Source: an uncultured Chitinophagaceae bacterium
GTDB lineage: Bacteria; Bacteroidota; Bacteroidia; Chitinophagales; Chitinophagaceae
Assembly: GCA_903895845.1 (NCBI GenBank)
Contig: CAITVK010000048.1
Coordinates: forward strand, 42,604-106,603
Reading direction: 5' to 3'
DNA length: 64,000 nucleotides
Within the stretch, counting starts at the first letter, position 1. Each line of letters opens with the position of its first letter. The translations under genes and the position numbers were made by a program. Below the pieces are notes generated by a model that made no database searches, was not told the origin of the DNA, and saw only the letters and a program-made list of their open reading frames with translations. Shown piece by piece: positions 53,525-63,860 of this stretch.

Positions 53525-56500
53525 TTAGGGTTGAACTGACAGATTTGATTGGTGAACCACTTGCTTGCTGTTTGCTTCACTTATTGTGATACTGTACACG
53601 CCCGCAGCCAATACATTGTTGATACTGATAGCATGTGTGGCACTACCACCTGTATGGCTGATAGTTTGTTCATTCACCTTCTGGCCCAAAGTATTGTAGA
53701 TGCTCACTGTGTATTTACCTGCTACCACATTAGCCAATTCCACGTTCAAGGTCTTGCCCTTCAATGGATTCGGATAAAGGCTGTAAGACGGCAAGCGGTT
53801 ATCGGTAGTCAATTTAGCAACATTGCTGTAGCTAATCGCACCTGTGGTACTTACTGCCTTGATGCGGTAGTAAGTAGTTGTAGTTACACTGTTGTCGGTT
53901 GTGTTGTAACTAGCAGTCCCTGTATTCTTGGCAGCTACTTCTTCAATAGCTGTGAAGTTCTTTGCATCAGCAGATTTCTCAACCTCATAAGCTACTACAT
54001 TCTTCTCGCCCACTGTGTTCCAGTTGATAGTCGCTATCTTGTTGCTCAAACTTGCGCTTGCAACAATGCTGTTCACTGGCAATGCACTTGGTGCAAACAG
54101 GATAGTGAACCTGTCCTCGAAGGAAGCTGTCTTTGTTGCATCTACCGTGAAGCTGATGGTGGTGTTGCCTGTTCCCAATGCCTTGGTGGTGTTCCTGTAG
54201 ACATCGTACAATAATGGCTCGAAGCCATTGTTCACATAGCTGCTTGCATCGATACTCAACTGATAGGCCGTTGCAGTAGGTTTGGATATCTTCAACGAGA
54301 TGGCATCGCTTGCAGTGGCTGGCAACCTTCCATCGATACTCAAATCCTTGCCCTTGTCACTGATGAACAAATTGTCATTTGCACCACTGAACTTGATGGC
54401 ATCCTGAGGGCCATAGGCCTTGTTGCCAAAGTCTGACCTGAAGGCTACCGCTGCTGCATCTATTGCATTGTAGGTAGTTGTGCCTGTTGCTTGCCTCAAC
54501 AGGCTAACATATATCTTACTCAATGATGCCGTACCAAACACGCTTTTCAGGTTGGTTGAAGAAGCTTGCTTACATGCTTCAGTAAACAGAACAGTAGGTG
54601 TGCCGCTAGTCGCATTCTGTACAAAGAAAGCCTGACCAGGTTGGATGAAGTCGGTACCAACAGGAACAGTACCCGTATTGGTATAAGTGCCTGTCGACCC
54701 ATTAACGGTAACTGAACCAGAAAGCGCATTGAAGGCTATATACTTGCCCGATGCAGCAGAGGTAGGATCCAGGTACCAATAGCTACCATTGATATGGCTT
54801 GAGGCAGCCCCGCCGGAAGCAGCATAAACTGCTGTCCAGCTTACAGGCGAAACATAAGGATTGGCAATCATGCTAAAGCCATTGGAAGCAGTGTTCAATT
54901 TATTGGCAGAAGTGACTGATTGTGGCGTGGAAGGGTCAGCTGTGGTTGCAGCCGCGGTACCAGAGACACCACTTGAGGTGTACGACACATTACCATAAAC
55001 TAGATAACCCGTGGCACGAAGCGTGGTGGCATTGTACATGGAAAGCCCAGCCTGCGTATTGATGACATTGCTAGTGTAAAGATTTGGTGACCTGTCCCCA
55101 CGTATCAATAACCTGTATCCAGTAAAGGCATCTAGGCTTGTTGGATTGGTGTTGTTCAAGGCAGTCCAAGGAACAGTATTGGAAGGTACATAAGTGTAGT
55201 CCTGTGTATTGCCAGAAACAGTGCCGGTTTCGTCAAAGCCATTCGCATCTAGTGTCCCTGCATTGGCAGCACCGGCGTATGCCGTTCCGCCAGTAATGAA
55301 GATACCATAACCGGGTCTTGGATTAGGGGTCGCTGTCGTGGCACCTTCTTGCCAGTTTGCATTGATGGTCCCTGCGCCATAAACCTCTGGGGCCATATCG
55401 CGATAGGCACGGTAGCCTTTGGGGATATAACGCTCTACTGTTACAGTACCTGCGATTGTACCCTTGTTGATAGTACCATCAATTGCCGCAAGGATACTGG
55501 TGTTGCCTATGCTGGTTGATTTCAATGTAACCCTGCCATAAGTTTTCAATGTGCCTGTCTGTAAAGTCAGTACACCGGTAATACCTAAACTATTTCCAGT
55601 AGCATTACTTACAGAATCTCCATTGCTGTTGTTTAGGGTTAAGTTACCTACCAAGCCATTTCCACTGATAACTTGTTGAGAACTACCGCCAAGTATTGTT
55701 GTACCTGTGCCTGAAATGATCCCATTGTTTATCAACTTCGATATGATAGTTAAAGTGCCATTATTTACAATAGTTACACCAGATGCAATATTGATACTCT
55801 TTACAGATTGTGCTGCACTGATTGTTGGTTGGGAATAACTTGGTGCCGTTACCAATGTTATTACAGCAGAATCTGAGGCAGAAGGTACATTATTTGTCCA
55901 GTTAAGGTAATTGTTCCAATCAGTACTCTTTGTTCCTGTCCATTGTGTACTGGTTACAACTACATTTCCTGTATTTCCTAGTACATAATTATTAACACCA
56001 CTAATAGGAATACTTAATCCTGTAGCTGTAAGACTGTAATAATTTGTACTATCCGTTGTTGGAACTATCGATTTGGCAGAAGTAACAATATTCCATCCTG
56101 CACCAATATCATTGCCCAATTCAGATGCAGTTACTGTATAACCTGTAGGGAAAACAGTAGTACCAAAACCATACTTAATGCTTGCTGTTGTTGTAGCACT
56201 TGTACCTAATACAGACCATTGAACCTTTAATACCTGTGTGGTATCCCCAGGCTGCGTCGTATAAGTATTAGAAGTAGCTACGTTGTAAGTTTGTGTAGCA
56301 GATGGTGTAATAAACAAAGGCGCATATCCTCCTGCCACACCTACTGGGAACAATTTGGCCGCACCGCTGGTAGCTGTTAGTCTCAAAAATCCACTAGATG
56401 GAACAATGTAGCTAGACGCATTTCCACCCACTATTGAATTAGGTGTGACGGTATTGTTAAGCGTAAATAATTTACCCGCTGTCAATGATAGTGCAGCATT

Positions 56501-59500
56501 TGTAGTTAAGTTACCGCTTAAGGTTAATCCGCCTGTATTATTAATTGTCAGGCTATTAATAGTATTTGCACCTGTAGGCATTTCAGTACCAATAGTATCT
56601 AACTTAGTTCCACTATAGCTAAAGTTGGTATTCGCCAGTGAAGTATAAGTAGGTGTTGTACCAAATGATAATTGACCTGTTCCTGTCTTAGAACGAGAAA
56701 CAGTAGCACCCGATGAAACAGTGAGGTTACTACCGTTTGCAATCGTATAGTTTAGAGAAGATGTAGCATTTAATGACAAGGTATTACTAACCGTTAAAGG
56801 TGTACTTATAGTAGGTGCAGCACTGGTAATGGCTAAATTACCAATGGTTGCAGGACTAAAGGTAGAAGCAGAAATAGTAGTAGCTGCACCTAACAATACA
56901 GTAGCAGTTGCATTACTTGCATTGATAATACCACTTGTTCTAGAAATAGTAGTTGGTAATTGTAAGGTATCACCCGCACCAACTGTCAATGTACCACTTG
57001 TAAGTTTAAGGGTACCCAAAGGCATGGCCAAATTGCCAACTAAGTTAACATTATTAGCTATTTCTATAGTTGAGTAGGCGTTTGCACCTAAAATAGAATC
57101 TGCGGAGAATGTTTGTGTACTTGAACCAGTCAATTTCAACGCTGCAACAGAACTTGCATTTGTTGATGAAGTACTTAAGTTAAAACTACCACCAGACTTG
57201 CTAAAGTTACCTAATACAACAAAATTAGTCGTGTTATTTGTAGTAGTTTCACTATTAAGTGTTACATTGTTATAACTGCCCGTCTGTGTGTAATCACCAT
57301 TTACGGTTAAAGAATAGGTGCCACTATTTAAAGTACCAGAAGTAGGAGTACCCGTTAACATAGTAAATCCGCCGTTATTAACGTTCATATTACCTGTCAC
57401 CGCCCAACTTGTAGGGTAACCAAGTCTTGCAGTAATTAAGAAGGCATTTGTAATATCCAAATTACCACCTATGGAAAAGTTGGCAACAATGCTACCTGCA
57501 TAATAAAAAGAGTTTTGGGTATTTACCAATGAACCCGAAGTCCTATTCATCGTCAGATTAAAATCTTTTGCAATAGTAACAGAAGTGCCTGATGCTAAAC
57601 TTGATAGTTGAACCCTTCCTGAAGTGAGGTTCGGACAATTGACAGTAAAGCTTGTCATTGAAATTGGAAATAATCTAAAAGAAGGAATTCTAGTTCCAGC
57701 AACCCCTTTAATGGTAACATTAGCATTGGTGTAGTTAGCTGTTGGGAAATTGATGTTTGCCGTGGTATCCTGACGATTAAACTCATAATTTCCAAGACTA
57801 CTACTACTTGTTCCAAAAATCAGATTAGAAGCTGTAGAAACAATTACTCCACCATTGGTTATAGTACCAGTAACAGTCGTGATACTGTTTGCTGCATAGT
57901 AACAGTTATTGTTTTTACTAAAGTTTCCAGTATTTGCATTACCACCATAGGTAGCAAATGTTGTAGATGAATCAATAATCAGAGTACCTGCAATAGTTGC
58001 AGTCAAATTAGTACCTGAAAAGGCAATAGCCATAGAATCGGTTGCCGCAGATCCAGGTGCCAATTGTAATGTAGAGCCACTTGGAATAATCAATCCTGTT
58101 CCAGAGACACCTGCAATCGTAATTTTTTGCCCTGCACCAGTAGTTGGTACTAAGCTTACATTGGCGTTATTTGTTAGGGTTAACTGCCCGATAGTTTGGG
58201 TAGAAACTGTGACTTTAATAGGACCTGTTCCAACAGAACCATCAATACTACTACCATCAAAATTCAATATATCCGTAGTTCTAGCTGTTGTCCTTGAAGG
58301 ATTCCAGTTAGAAGCACTCATATCACCAGTAGCACCACCAACCCAAGTATAGCTAGCAGATGGTGTTGTAATGCTATTTGAACCTACTACTGTACTATAG
58401 TTAGTTCCATCAGTCGATTCAACATTAAAAGTATAACTAGTACCAGGTGTTAATCCTGTAATGGTAATTGGGCTTGAAAGACCATTTGCAGTAATATTGT
58501 CTGGTGAAGAAGTTACAACATAGCCTGTAATACCTGCCGTTATTGATGGAGGAGTAAAACTAATAGTGGCTGAAGTCGCACTGGAAGCCACTGCACCAAC
58601 ACCTGTTGGCAAACCTAGACCTGCGTAAAAACTTCCTGGATTGCCAATGCCATACAAACTTGCTGAACTAGTAGCTAGATTAAGGGATAAAGTAGTTGTA
58701 TAAGGATTTGTACCACTTACAGATGTCAAAGCTGTTTCGGTATATCCGCCAGTTCCACTCACATAAGTACCTAATACGGCACCCGTAGAAGTGTAACCAA
58801 CAGCCTGATTGGCACTGTTATACTGGAAAGTTACATCTGGCGAAGTAGCGCCGCTTGCCAAGATTGACCATTGTAAGTTAACTACATGATTACCTGGCTG
58901 TAAAGAATTTGTGAAAGAACTACTTACGCTTGCTGTAATATTCCTACCTGCAGTACCATTTGCGAAAGTCAATGGTGTATAGCTCGTACTAATACCAATT
59001 GGAAAAACAGTGCTACTTGTTTGCACATTATTCATAATCAATGCACCTGTACTGTTGGTAACTATGTAACTACTACTTGAAGGAGTTGAAATTGTTGCTC
59101 CGCTTGATAGTGTGATATTATTAACCCCCAACACCAATAGACCACTTGTTAGTTTTAAGATTCCTGAATGAGTTAAGGAACTGTTTAAGGTAACGGTATT
59201 ATTAGGTGTAGTGCCTGCGTTTGCAATTTCTATTGTAGAATTTGTATTTGTTGTCAAAGCTACATCTATTGAAAATGTCTGTGCTGCTGTACCTGCCAAT
59301 TGTAACTTGGCAACTGAATTTACTGGAGTGGATGAATTGAAAGTGAAAGCACCTCCTGTCTTGCTAAAATTACCCTTTACTGTAAAATTAGTCGTGTTGT
59401 TTGTTGTGCTTTCACCATTAAGAACTACGGCACTTAAACTACCAGACTGACTGTAATTACCATTAACTGTTAAGGAATAAATACCTCCAATTAATGTAGC

Positions 59501-62500
59501 TGAGGCACCATTTGTACCCGTAGTTGGAGAACCAGTAAGCATATACAAAGCAGCATTACTCAATGTCATATTGCCTGTCACAGTAAAGGTATTTGGCCAA
59601 CCAGCCCTTGAGGTTTGCAACGCTGCATTTGTTATGCTCAAATTACCACCTATCGAATAATTGACTACGGCGTTCGCACCAAAGTAATATACATTGATGC
59701 CCGTAGTTAGATTTGAACTAGAGATAGCACCCATCGTTATAGTAAAATCTTTGGCTATCGTTACGGTATTACCAGAAGCTATTCCATTAATTTGATACCG
59801 ACCCGTTGTAAGACTAGGACAATTCAAGGTAAATGAATTCATTGAAATTGGCACATTGTTATATTGACCGATAGTGGTTCCACTGATTCCTTGAACTGTT
59901 ACATTTGCGAATGTGTAGTCAGCTGTAGGGTATGATATATTTCCAATTCCGTCTGCTCGATTAAAAGTGTAGTTACCAAGATTGCTAGAACTCGTTCCAA
60001 AAATCAAGTTAGAGGCCGTAGAATTAATCAACCCACCATTTATAATTGTACCTGTTACTGTGGTAACACAATTTGTAGCATAATAACAGTTATTGTACTT
60101 GTTGACATTGGCTGTATAAGCAGTTGTTGATGAAGAATCTATTATAAGTGTACCTGCAATCGTAGCCGTTAAGCTAGTGCCAGAAAAGGCAATAGCAACA
60201 GAATCTGTCGCAGCAGAACCAGAAGCCAAACGAAGTGTTGAACCGCTAGGAATACTTAATACAGTTTGAGATGCTCCTGCAATAGTTAATTTTTTTCCTG
60301 AACCTGTGCTCGCTACCAAGCTTACGTTGGCACTATTCAACAGATTCAATTGACCAATAGTCTGAGAAGTGACTGTAACCGAAACATTTCCTGTTCCATT
60401 GGCCCCATCTATATTACTACCATTAAAATTTAAAACATCAGAGGTTAGTGGAGACGTTCTTGAAGGATTCCAATTAGCAGCACTCATATCATTATTAGCA
60501 CCACCAATCCAGGTGTAGCTGTATGCAGGAGTAGTAATGGCGTTTGTAACAGCACCTGCGCTATAGTTGCTACCATCAGTAGATTGTACACTAAAAGTAT
60601 AAGTTGTTACAGGAGACAATCCTGTAATGGTGATGGGGCTCGAAGTGCCACTTGCAGTGAAACCGCCAGGTGAAGCAGTTACTCTGTAACCAGTTATACC
60701 TGTAGCAGGAGAAGGTGCAGTAAAACTAACCGTTGCAGAAACAGGACTTGCTCCTACAGCACTTGCTCCTGTTGGTACGCCTAAAGGAACTTGAAAACTA
60801 TTAGGATTACCAATTCCATATAGGTTCGCTACTGATGTAGGCAATGAAAGAGAGGACAATGTACTGGTGTAAGGGTCACTACCGCTTACAGATGTTAAGG
60901 CTGTTTCTGTATAACCGCCACCTACATAAGTACCTAAAACGGCACCCGTTGATGTGTAACCAGAAGCCTGATCTGTTCCATTATACTGAAAAGTGATATC
61001 GGGAGAAGTTGCTCCACTAGCTAAAATTGACCATTGAAGATTTACAACCTTATTGCCCGGCTGTAAAGAATTAGTGAAAGTACTACCTACGCTTGCTGTA
61101 ATGTTTCTACCAGCGGTGCCATTAACAAAAGTTAAAGGCGCATAACTAGTTCCAGTACTTATTGGGAAAAGAGTGCTACTTGTTGGTACAGAGTTAATGG
61201 TTAAGCCCCCAGTTCCATTGGTAATAATACATCGGGTAATTGAAGGAGAAGCAATAGTTGGTACACTTGCGAGCGTAAGGTTATTACTACCTAACGTAAT
61301 TTTTGCTGAGGCCCCACTTGTAAAGGTTAAATTATTGTTCACAGTCACTGCCCCACCCAGAGTTACAGGGGTGGCATTTGTTCCGTCTCCAACAACCAAA
61401 TTATAGAATGATGAGGCAGATGCAATAGAAGAAGTTCCCGAAAAACTAACTGTACCACTACTTAGTGTTATCGCACCTGCACCCGCGGTGTAAGTACCGC
61501 TGATATTTAAAGAAGATGGTAAGGTACGTGCACCACCAGTTAAATTTAAACCATTACTGTATGTACCCGCCACTACTGTTTGAGCAGATGAACTATTGTA
61601 ATTTATCAATTGAGTCCAAGTTTGGCTTGCTGGTATTGGTGCGGCATTAGTTGAAGCGGTATTAATTGTACCTGTACCACTTATTGTTGATAATGTACCT
61701 GATAGCAATTGATTGTTGCCCATAGTCAAGGTACTTGTTGCATCAATACCCAAAGTTCCATTGATGGTCAAATTACCACTTGCAGGAAAAGTTGATCCGT
61801 TAGTTAAAGAAAAATTAGGAAATGTACGATTACCCATAGTAGTAGTAGAGGTATAACTAGAAACACCGTTCATACTAAAAGTACTACCAGAGGAAAATTT
61901 CACGCAAGAAAGGCTGTTATTACCATTATAAGGAAAAGGTAACCCAGCTCCAGTAGCCGCTTGAGGGGTTGGGGCACTGATGGTAATGGTTGGGGCTACA
62001 GTATAGCCAGTACCACTTGTTGACGCCGAAGAATTTACTAATCCACCAACAATAGCTGTGCTACCATTTACACCACCAACTACAGCAGTAAATGTAGCTG
62101 CAGTTCCTGAAGTAGTTCCCCCTGATACCGTAATTGTTGGCAATGTAACATACCCACTTCCTCTGTTTGTAAAGCTGATGGTAACAATCCCTCCAGAGAT
62201 AGAAGCCGTAGCAGTAGCTTGTACTGGTGCTACAAGATTATAGGATGAACCAGATTGAAACAATACATTGTCATTGGTACTATTGGCATAATAATCAAAC
62301 ACATTTCCATAGATAGTGCTTGTTATATTCAAAGCACTTCCACTAGCAAAAGTTAAAGCCCCGCTCGCTGCAGTGTAGGTAGCATCTTGGGTGATGATTT
62401 TTTGACCAGCAGTAGTAACATTAATAGTACCGCTAATAGTTCCTGATGCTCCATTCAATAATTTAATTGCAAATGCATTTCCAGAACTTAAATTAAGCGT

Positions 62501-63151
62501 ACTAGTAGCATCTATCGTAAACCCGCTTGCTTGACTAATAGAGAGAATATTAGCCTTGTATTCAACTTGACTGGAACCTTGACCACTAATAGTATAACTA
62601 GTAGTACTAGTCGTTAATAATTGACCAACATTTACAGGAGCTCCCGTTGAAAATTGATTACAAACAATATCACCAATATTTCCTGATGTAATTGTTGCTC
62701 CAAAAGTGCCAGATGTTCCAGCAGCTACCGAATTAAAAGTCCCAATTGTTGCAGCAGTTGTTAATGTAGTAGAATTGAGCGCAGTTCTACTCGTTGTAGA
62801 AAAAACAACATTCGCGCTATTCTGCAATATCAATTTATAAATTGTTTGCGTCGGTAAACTTCCCACATAAACAGTACCAGTTGCACCACTTCCAATATTT
62901 GAACCATCAAATATCAAGATGTCATTAGAGGCAGGAGTTGCCCTTGTAGAACCTGATGCCCCTCCAAGGACTGTTTTCCAGTTTCCCGCCGTTGTCCAAG
63001 CACCTGGCGAAGTAATTGTTCCCGCACCACCTACCCAATAATAGGTTGTTTGCGCTTGAACAGATAGCAAACCAAATACTAAAAAAGAAAACAATAAGAT
63101 TAATTGTTTTCCAAATAGGGGCCAAAGCCCAAGTGTAGTGTTCTTTTTCAT
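53525..63151 (-). CDS. 3208-aa T9SS-exported giant with repeated beta-helical modules
   Basis: It starts MKKNTTLGLW and has a signal peptide to about residue 33 (..LSVQAQ). Layout: module 1 (about 36-788, TYYWVGGAGT, GNWKTV), FnIII (789-877), module 2 (878-1510, YTWIGGANNDMSAANWNPSRT), FnIII (1511-1598), module 3 (1599-2240, YTWVGGATGDMSASNWNPSRT). A shorter WTGTKSTDWNNYLNW module follows at about 2407. After VERYIPKGYRAYRD (about 2570) comes a conserved T9SS-associated region, and residues 3120-3208 form the type A sorting domain (SLYPNPLKGKTLN). It is probably a cell-surface adhesin or matrix protein. No enzyme motif is visible. Module 2 is very close to module 1 of the 4435-aa giant. No Ig repeat array is present. 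Confidence 0.9.
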   Translation of the reverse strand: MKKNTTLGLWPLFGKQLILLFSFLVFGLLSVQAQTTYYWVGGAGTITSPGAWTTAGNWKTVLGGASGSTRATPASNDILIFDGSNIGSGATGTVYVGSLPTQTIYKLILQNSANVVFSTTSRTALNSTTLTTAATIGTFNSVAAGTSGTFGATITSGNIGDIVCNQFSTGAPVNVGQLLTTSTTSYTISGQGSSQVEYKANILSISQASGFTIDATSTLNLSSGNAFAIKLLNGASGTISGTINVTTAGQKIITQDATYTAASGALTFASGSALNITSTIYGNVFDYYANSTNDNVLFQSGSSYNLVAPVQATATASISGGIVTISFTNRGSGYVTLPTITVSGGTTSGTAATFTAVVGGVNGSTAIVGGLVNSSASTSGTGYTVAPTITISAPTPQAATGAGLPFPYNGNNSLSCVKFSSGSTFSMNGVSSYTSTTTMGNRTFPNFSLTNGSTFPASGNLTINGTLGIDATSTLTMGNNQLLSGTLSTISGTGTINTASTNAAPIPASQTWTQLINYNSSSAQTVVAGTYSNGLNLTGGARTLPSSLNISGTYTAGAGAITLSSGTVSFSGTSSIASASSFYNLVVGDGTNATPVTLGGAVTVNNNLTFTSGASAKITLGSNNLTLASVPTIASPSITRCIITNGTGGLTINSVPTSSTLFPISTGTSYAPLTFVNGTAGRNITASVGSTFTNSLQPGNKVVNLQWSILASGATSPDITFQYNGTDQASGYTSTGAVLGTYVGGGYTETALTSVSGSDPYTSTLSSLSLPTSVANLYGIGNPNSFQVPLGVPTGASAVGASPVSATVSFTAPSPATGITGYRVTASPGGFTASGTSSPITITGLSPVTTYTFSVQSTDGSNYSAGAVTNAITTPAYSYTWIGGANNDMSAANWNPSRTSPLTSDVLNFNGSNIDGANGTGNVSVTVTSQTIGQLNLLNSANVSLVASTGSGKKLTIAGASQTVLSIPSGSTLRLASGSAATDSVAIAFSGTSLTATIAGTLIIDSSSTTAYTANVNKYNNCYYATNCVTTVTGTIINGGLINSTASNLIFGTSSSNLGNYTFNRADGIGNISYPTADYTFANVTVQGISGTTIGQYNNVPISMNSFTLNCPSLTTGRYQINGIASGNTVTIAKDFTITMGAISSSNLTTGINVYYFGANAVVNYSIGGNLSITNAALQTSRAGWPNTFTVTGNMTLSNAALYMLTGSPTTGTNGASATLIGGIYSLTVNGNYSQSGSLSAVVLNGESTTNNTTNFTVKGNFSKTGGAFTFNSSTPVNSVAKLQLAGTAAQTFSIDVALTTNTNSTIEIANAGTTPNNTVTLNSSLTHSGILKLTSGLLVLGVNNITLSSGATISTPSSSSYIVTNSTGALIMNNVQTSSTVFPIGISTSYTPLTFANGTAGRNITASVSSSFTNSLQPGNHVVNLQWSILASGATSPDVTFQYNSANQAVGYTSTGAVLGTYVSGTGGYTETALTSVSGTNPYTTTLSLNLATSSASLYGIGNPGSFYAGLGLPTGVGAVASSATSATISFTPPSITAGITGYVVTSSPDNITANGLSSPITITGLTPGTSYTFNVESTDGTNYSTVVGSNSITTPSASYTWVGGATGDMSASNWNPSRTTARTTDILNFDGSSIDGSVGTGPIKVTVSTQTIGQLTLTNNANVSLVPTTGAGQKITIAGVSGTGLIIPSGSTLQLAPGSAATDSMAIAFSGTNLTATIAGTLIIDSSTTFATYGGNANTGNFSKNNNCYYAANSITTVTGTITNGGVIVSTASNLIFGTSSSSLGNYEFNRQDTTANINFPTANYTNANVTIKGVAGTRIPSFRLFPISMTSFTVNCPNLTSGRVQLSSLASGTSVTIAKDFNLTMNRTSGSLVNTQNSFYYAGSIVANFSIGGNLDITNAFLITARLGYPTSWAVTGNMNVNNGGFTMLTGTPTSGTLNSGTYSLTVNGDYTQTGSYNNVTLNSETTTNNTTNFVVLGNFSKSGGSFNLSTSSTNASSVAALKLTGSSTQTFSADSILGANAYSTIEIANNVNLVGNLAMPLGTLKLTSGTLTVGAGDTLQLPTTISRTSGIINASNATATVLLGAATTISASTFSPATIGNLAITSAAPTISTPLTVSNTLSLNATSSLNYTIANGSNLTVSSGATVSRSKTGTGQLSFGTTPTYTSLANTNFSYSGTKLDTIGTEMPTGANTINSLTINNTGGLTLSGNLTTNAALSLTAGKLFTLNNTVTPNSIVGGNASSYIVPSSGFLRLTATSGAAKLFPVGVAGGYAPLFITPSATQTYNVATSNTYTTQPGDTTQVLKVQWSVLGTSATTTASIKYGFGTTVFPTGYTVTASELGNDIGAGWNIVTSAKSIVPTTDSTNYYSLTATGLSIPISGVNNYVLGNTGNVVVTSTQWTGTKSTDWNNYLNWTNNVPSASDSAVITLVTAPSYSQPTISAAQSVKSINIASGVTIVNNGTLTIISKLINNGIISGTGTTILGGSSQQVISGNGLVGNLTLNNSNGDSVSNATGNSLGITGVLTLQTGTLKTYGRVTLKSTSIGNTSILAAIDGTINKGTIAGTVTVERYIPKGYRAYRDMAPEVYGAGTINANWQEGATTATPNPRPGYGIFITGGTAYAGAANAGTLDANGFDETGTVSGNTQDYTYVPSNTVPWTALNNTNPTSLDAFTGYRLLIRGDRSPNLYTSNVINTQAGLSMYNATTLRATGYLVYGNVSYTSSGVSGTAAATTADPSTPQSVTSANKLNTASNGFSMIANPYVSPVSWTAVYAASGGAASSHINGSYWYLDPTSAASGKYIAFNALSGSVTVNGSTGTYTNTGTVPVGTDFIQPGQAFFVQNATSGTPTVLFTEACKQASSTNLKSVFGTASLSKIYVSLLRQATGTTTYNAIDAAAVAFRSDFGNKAYGPQDAIKFSGANDNLFISDKGKDLSIDGRLPATASDAISLKISKPTATAYQLSIDASSYVNNGFEPLLYDVYRNTTKALGTGNTTISFTVDATKTASFEDRFTILFAPSALPVNSIVASASLSNKIATINWNTVGEKNVVAYEVEKSADAKNFTAIEEVAAKNTGTASYNTTDNSVTTTTYYRIKAVSTTGAISYSNVAKLTTDNRLPSYSLYPNPLKGKTLNVELANVVAGKYTVSIYNTLGQKVNEQTISHTGGSATHAISINNVLAAGVYSITISEANSKQVVHQSNLSVQP
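59432..59917 (-). repeat. Near-identical module shared with 49161-49648
   Basis: These 162 codons in the 3208-aa giant match a block in the 4435-aa giant (49161-49648) with only about 27 amino acid differences by eye. Shared words include GTTIGQYNNVPISMNS/GSTIGQYNNVPISMNS, TVTIAKDFTITMGA and GANAVVNYSIGG. The DNA is also similar, although the rest of both proteins is more diverged. That points to gene conversion or a recent module copy. Confidence 0.8.
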
Positions 63152-63332
63152 ACAGCCGACATTTAATAAATAATAAAAAGTTATAAAGAATTGATTTAAA
63201 CTAATCGAAAAACAGACTAGTGTATTTAAGCCGCCAAAATGCCGGACAATACCCCATATTTAAAGTGGAAACTTCACACCTGAACGCACAATCTTTCTTA
63301 CAATTTTCCATATAACATCTCTAATCGTTATG

Positions 63333-63377
63333 CAAACTTAAAGTGCTGAATTTAGCAACTGTCATACACTGTCATAG
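63333..63377 (-). promoter_or_regulatory. Candidate promoter for the 3208-aa giant, with direct repeat
   Basis: On the minus strand, TAAGTTTG (63340-63333) fits the Bacteroidota -7 consensus TAnnTTTG. Just upstream, at 63358-63377, ACTGTCATA(C/G) is repeated twice with no gap. No TTTG -33 box is at the right spacing, so the repeat may instead be a regulator site. The start codon is 180 bp downstream. This is a weak call from a single consensus match. Confidence 0.25.
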
Positions 63378-63652
63378 TTTAAGTACCCAACAACAAAAAA
63401 TCCTACACTTTTATATTTTAGTTTCTTTTTTCAAACCTTTTTTCCTAGAATAAAATAAGAATGCAAGTGATTTTCTGCTCTAATGGAACTTAATATGTAC
63501 TTACCAATACACTAGTTTGCTTAAAAGACAAAAGATAGAATCGTATATAAATCCTTTCTTTCATTTATATTACCCAACGTAAGAACACATAAATGGACAC
63601 CAAGAGAAACACATTCTTTGTTTTTTGAACAATTACAAAAAATATTTTGGCT

Positions 63653-63860
63653 AAGAGTAATGAGTTCTCGCACGTGAGCATTGATATTTTGCTCGAGAGC
63701 AATGAGTTCTAGCTCAAGAGCAATGTATTCCAGCTTGAGAGAGAAGTTTTCCAGCTTGAGAGCAATAGTTTCTTGGGCGTGAGCAATCTATTCTTGCTAG
63801 AGAGTAATGTTTTCTATGCCGAGAGCAACATAAATCTATGCAAGAGAGACATGAAAGGAG
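63653..63860. repeat. 21-bp tandem array, about 10 units, beside an IS256-type end
   Basis: Units start at 63653 and then every 21 bp to 63842, carrying GAGAGCAATGAGTTCTAGCT-like sequence. Variants include AAGAGCAATGTATTCCAGCT and GTGAGCAATCTATTC. Unit junctions form small palindromes such as GCTCAAGAGC. The array occupies the upstream half of the 737-bp gap 63152-63888. From 63861 the sequence is IS256-end-like, so the insertion sequence stands against or in the array. The other part of the gap, 63152-63652, shows only the weak promoter candidate. Confidence 0.9.

Noticed and set aside
53549..54214. Long plus-strand open frames inside the giant genes
   Set aside because: They are antisense shadows of low-complexity Thr/Ser/Gly-rich coding sequence with no domain or signal peptide.
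4336..63860. The 21-bp arrays as CRISPR arrays
   Set aside because: Units are contiguous with no spacers of unique sequence, and no cas genes are present.
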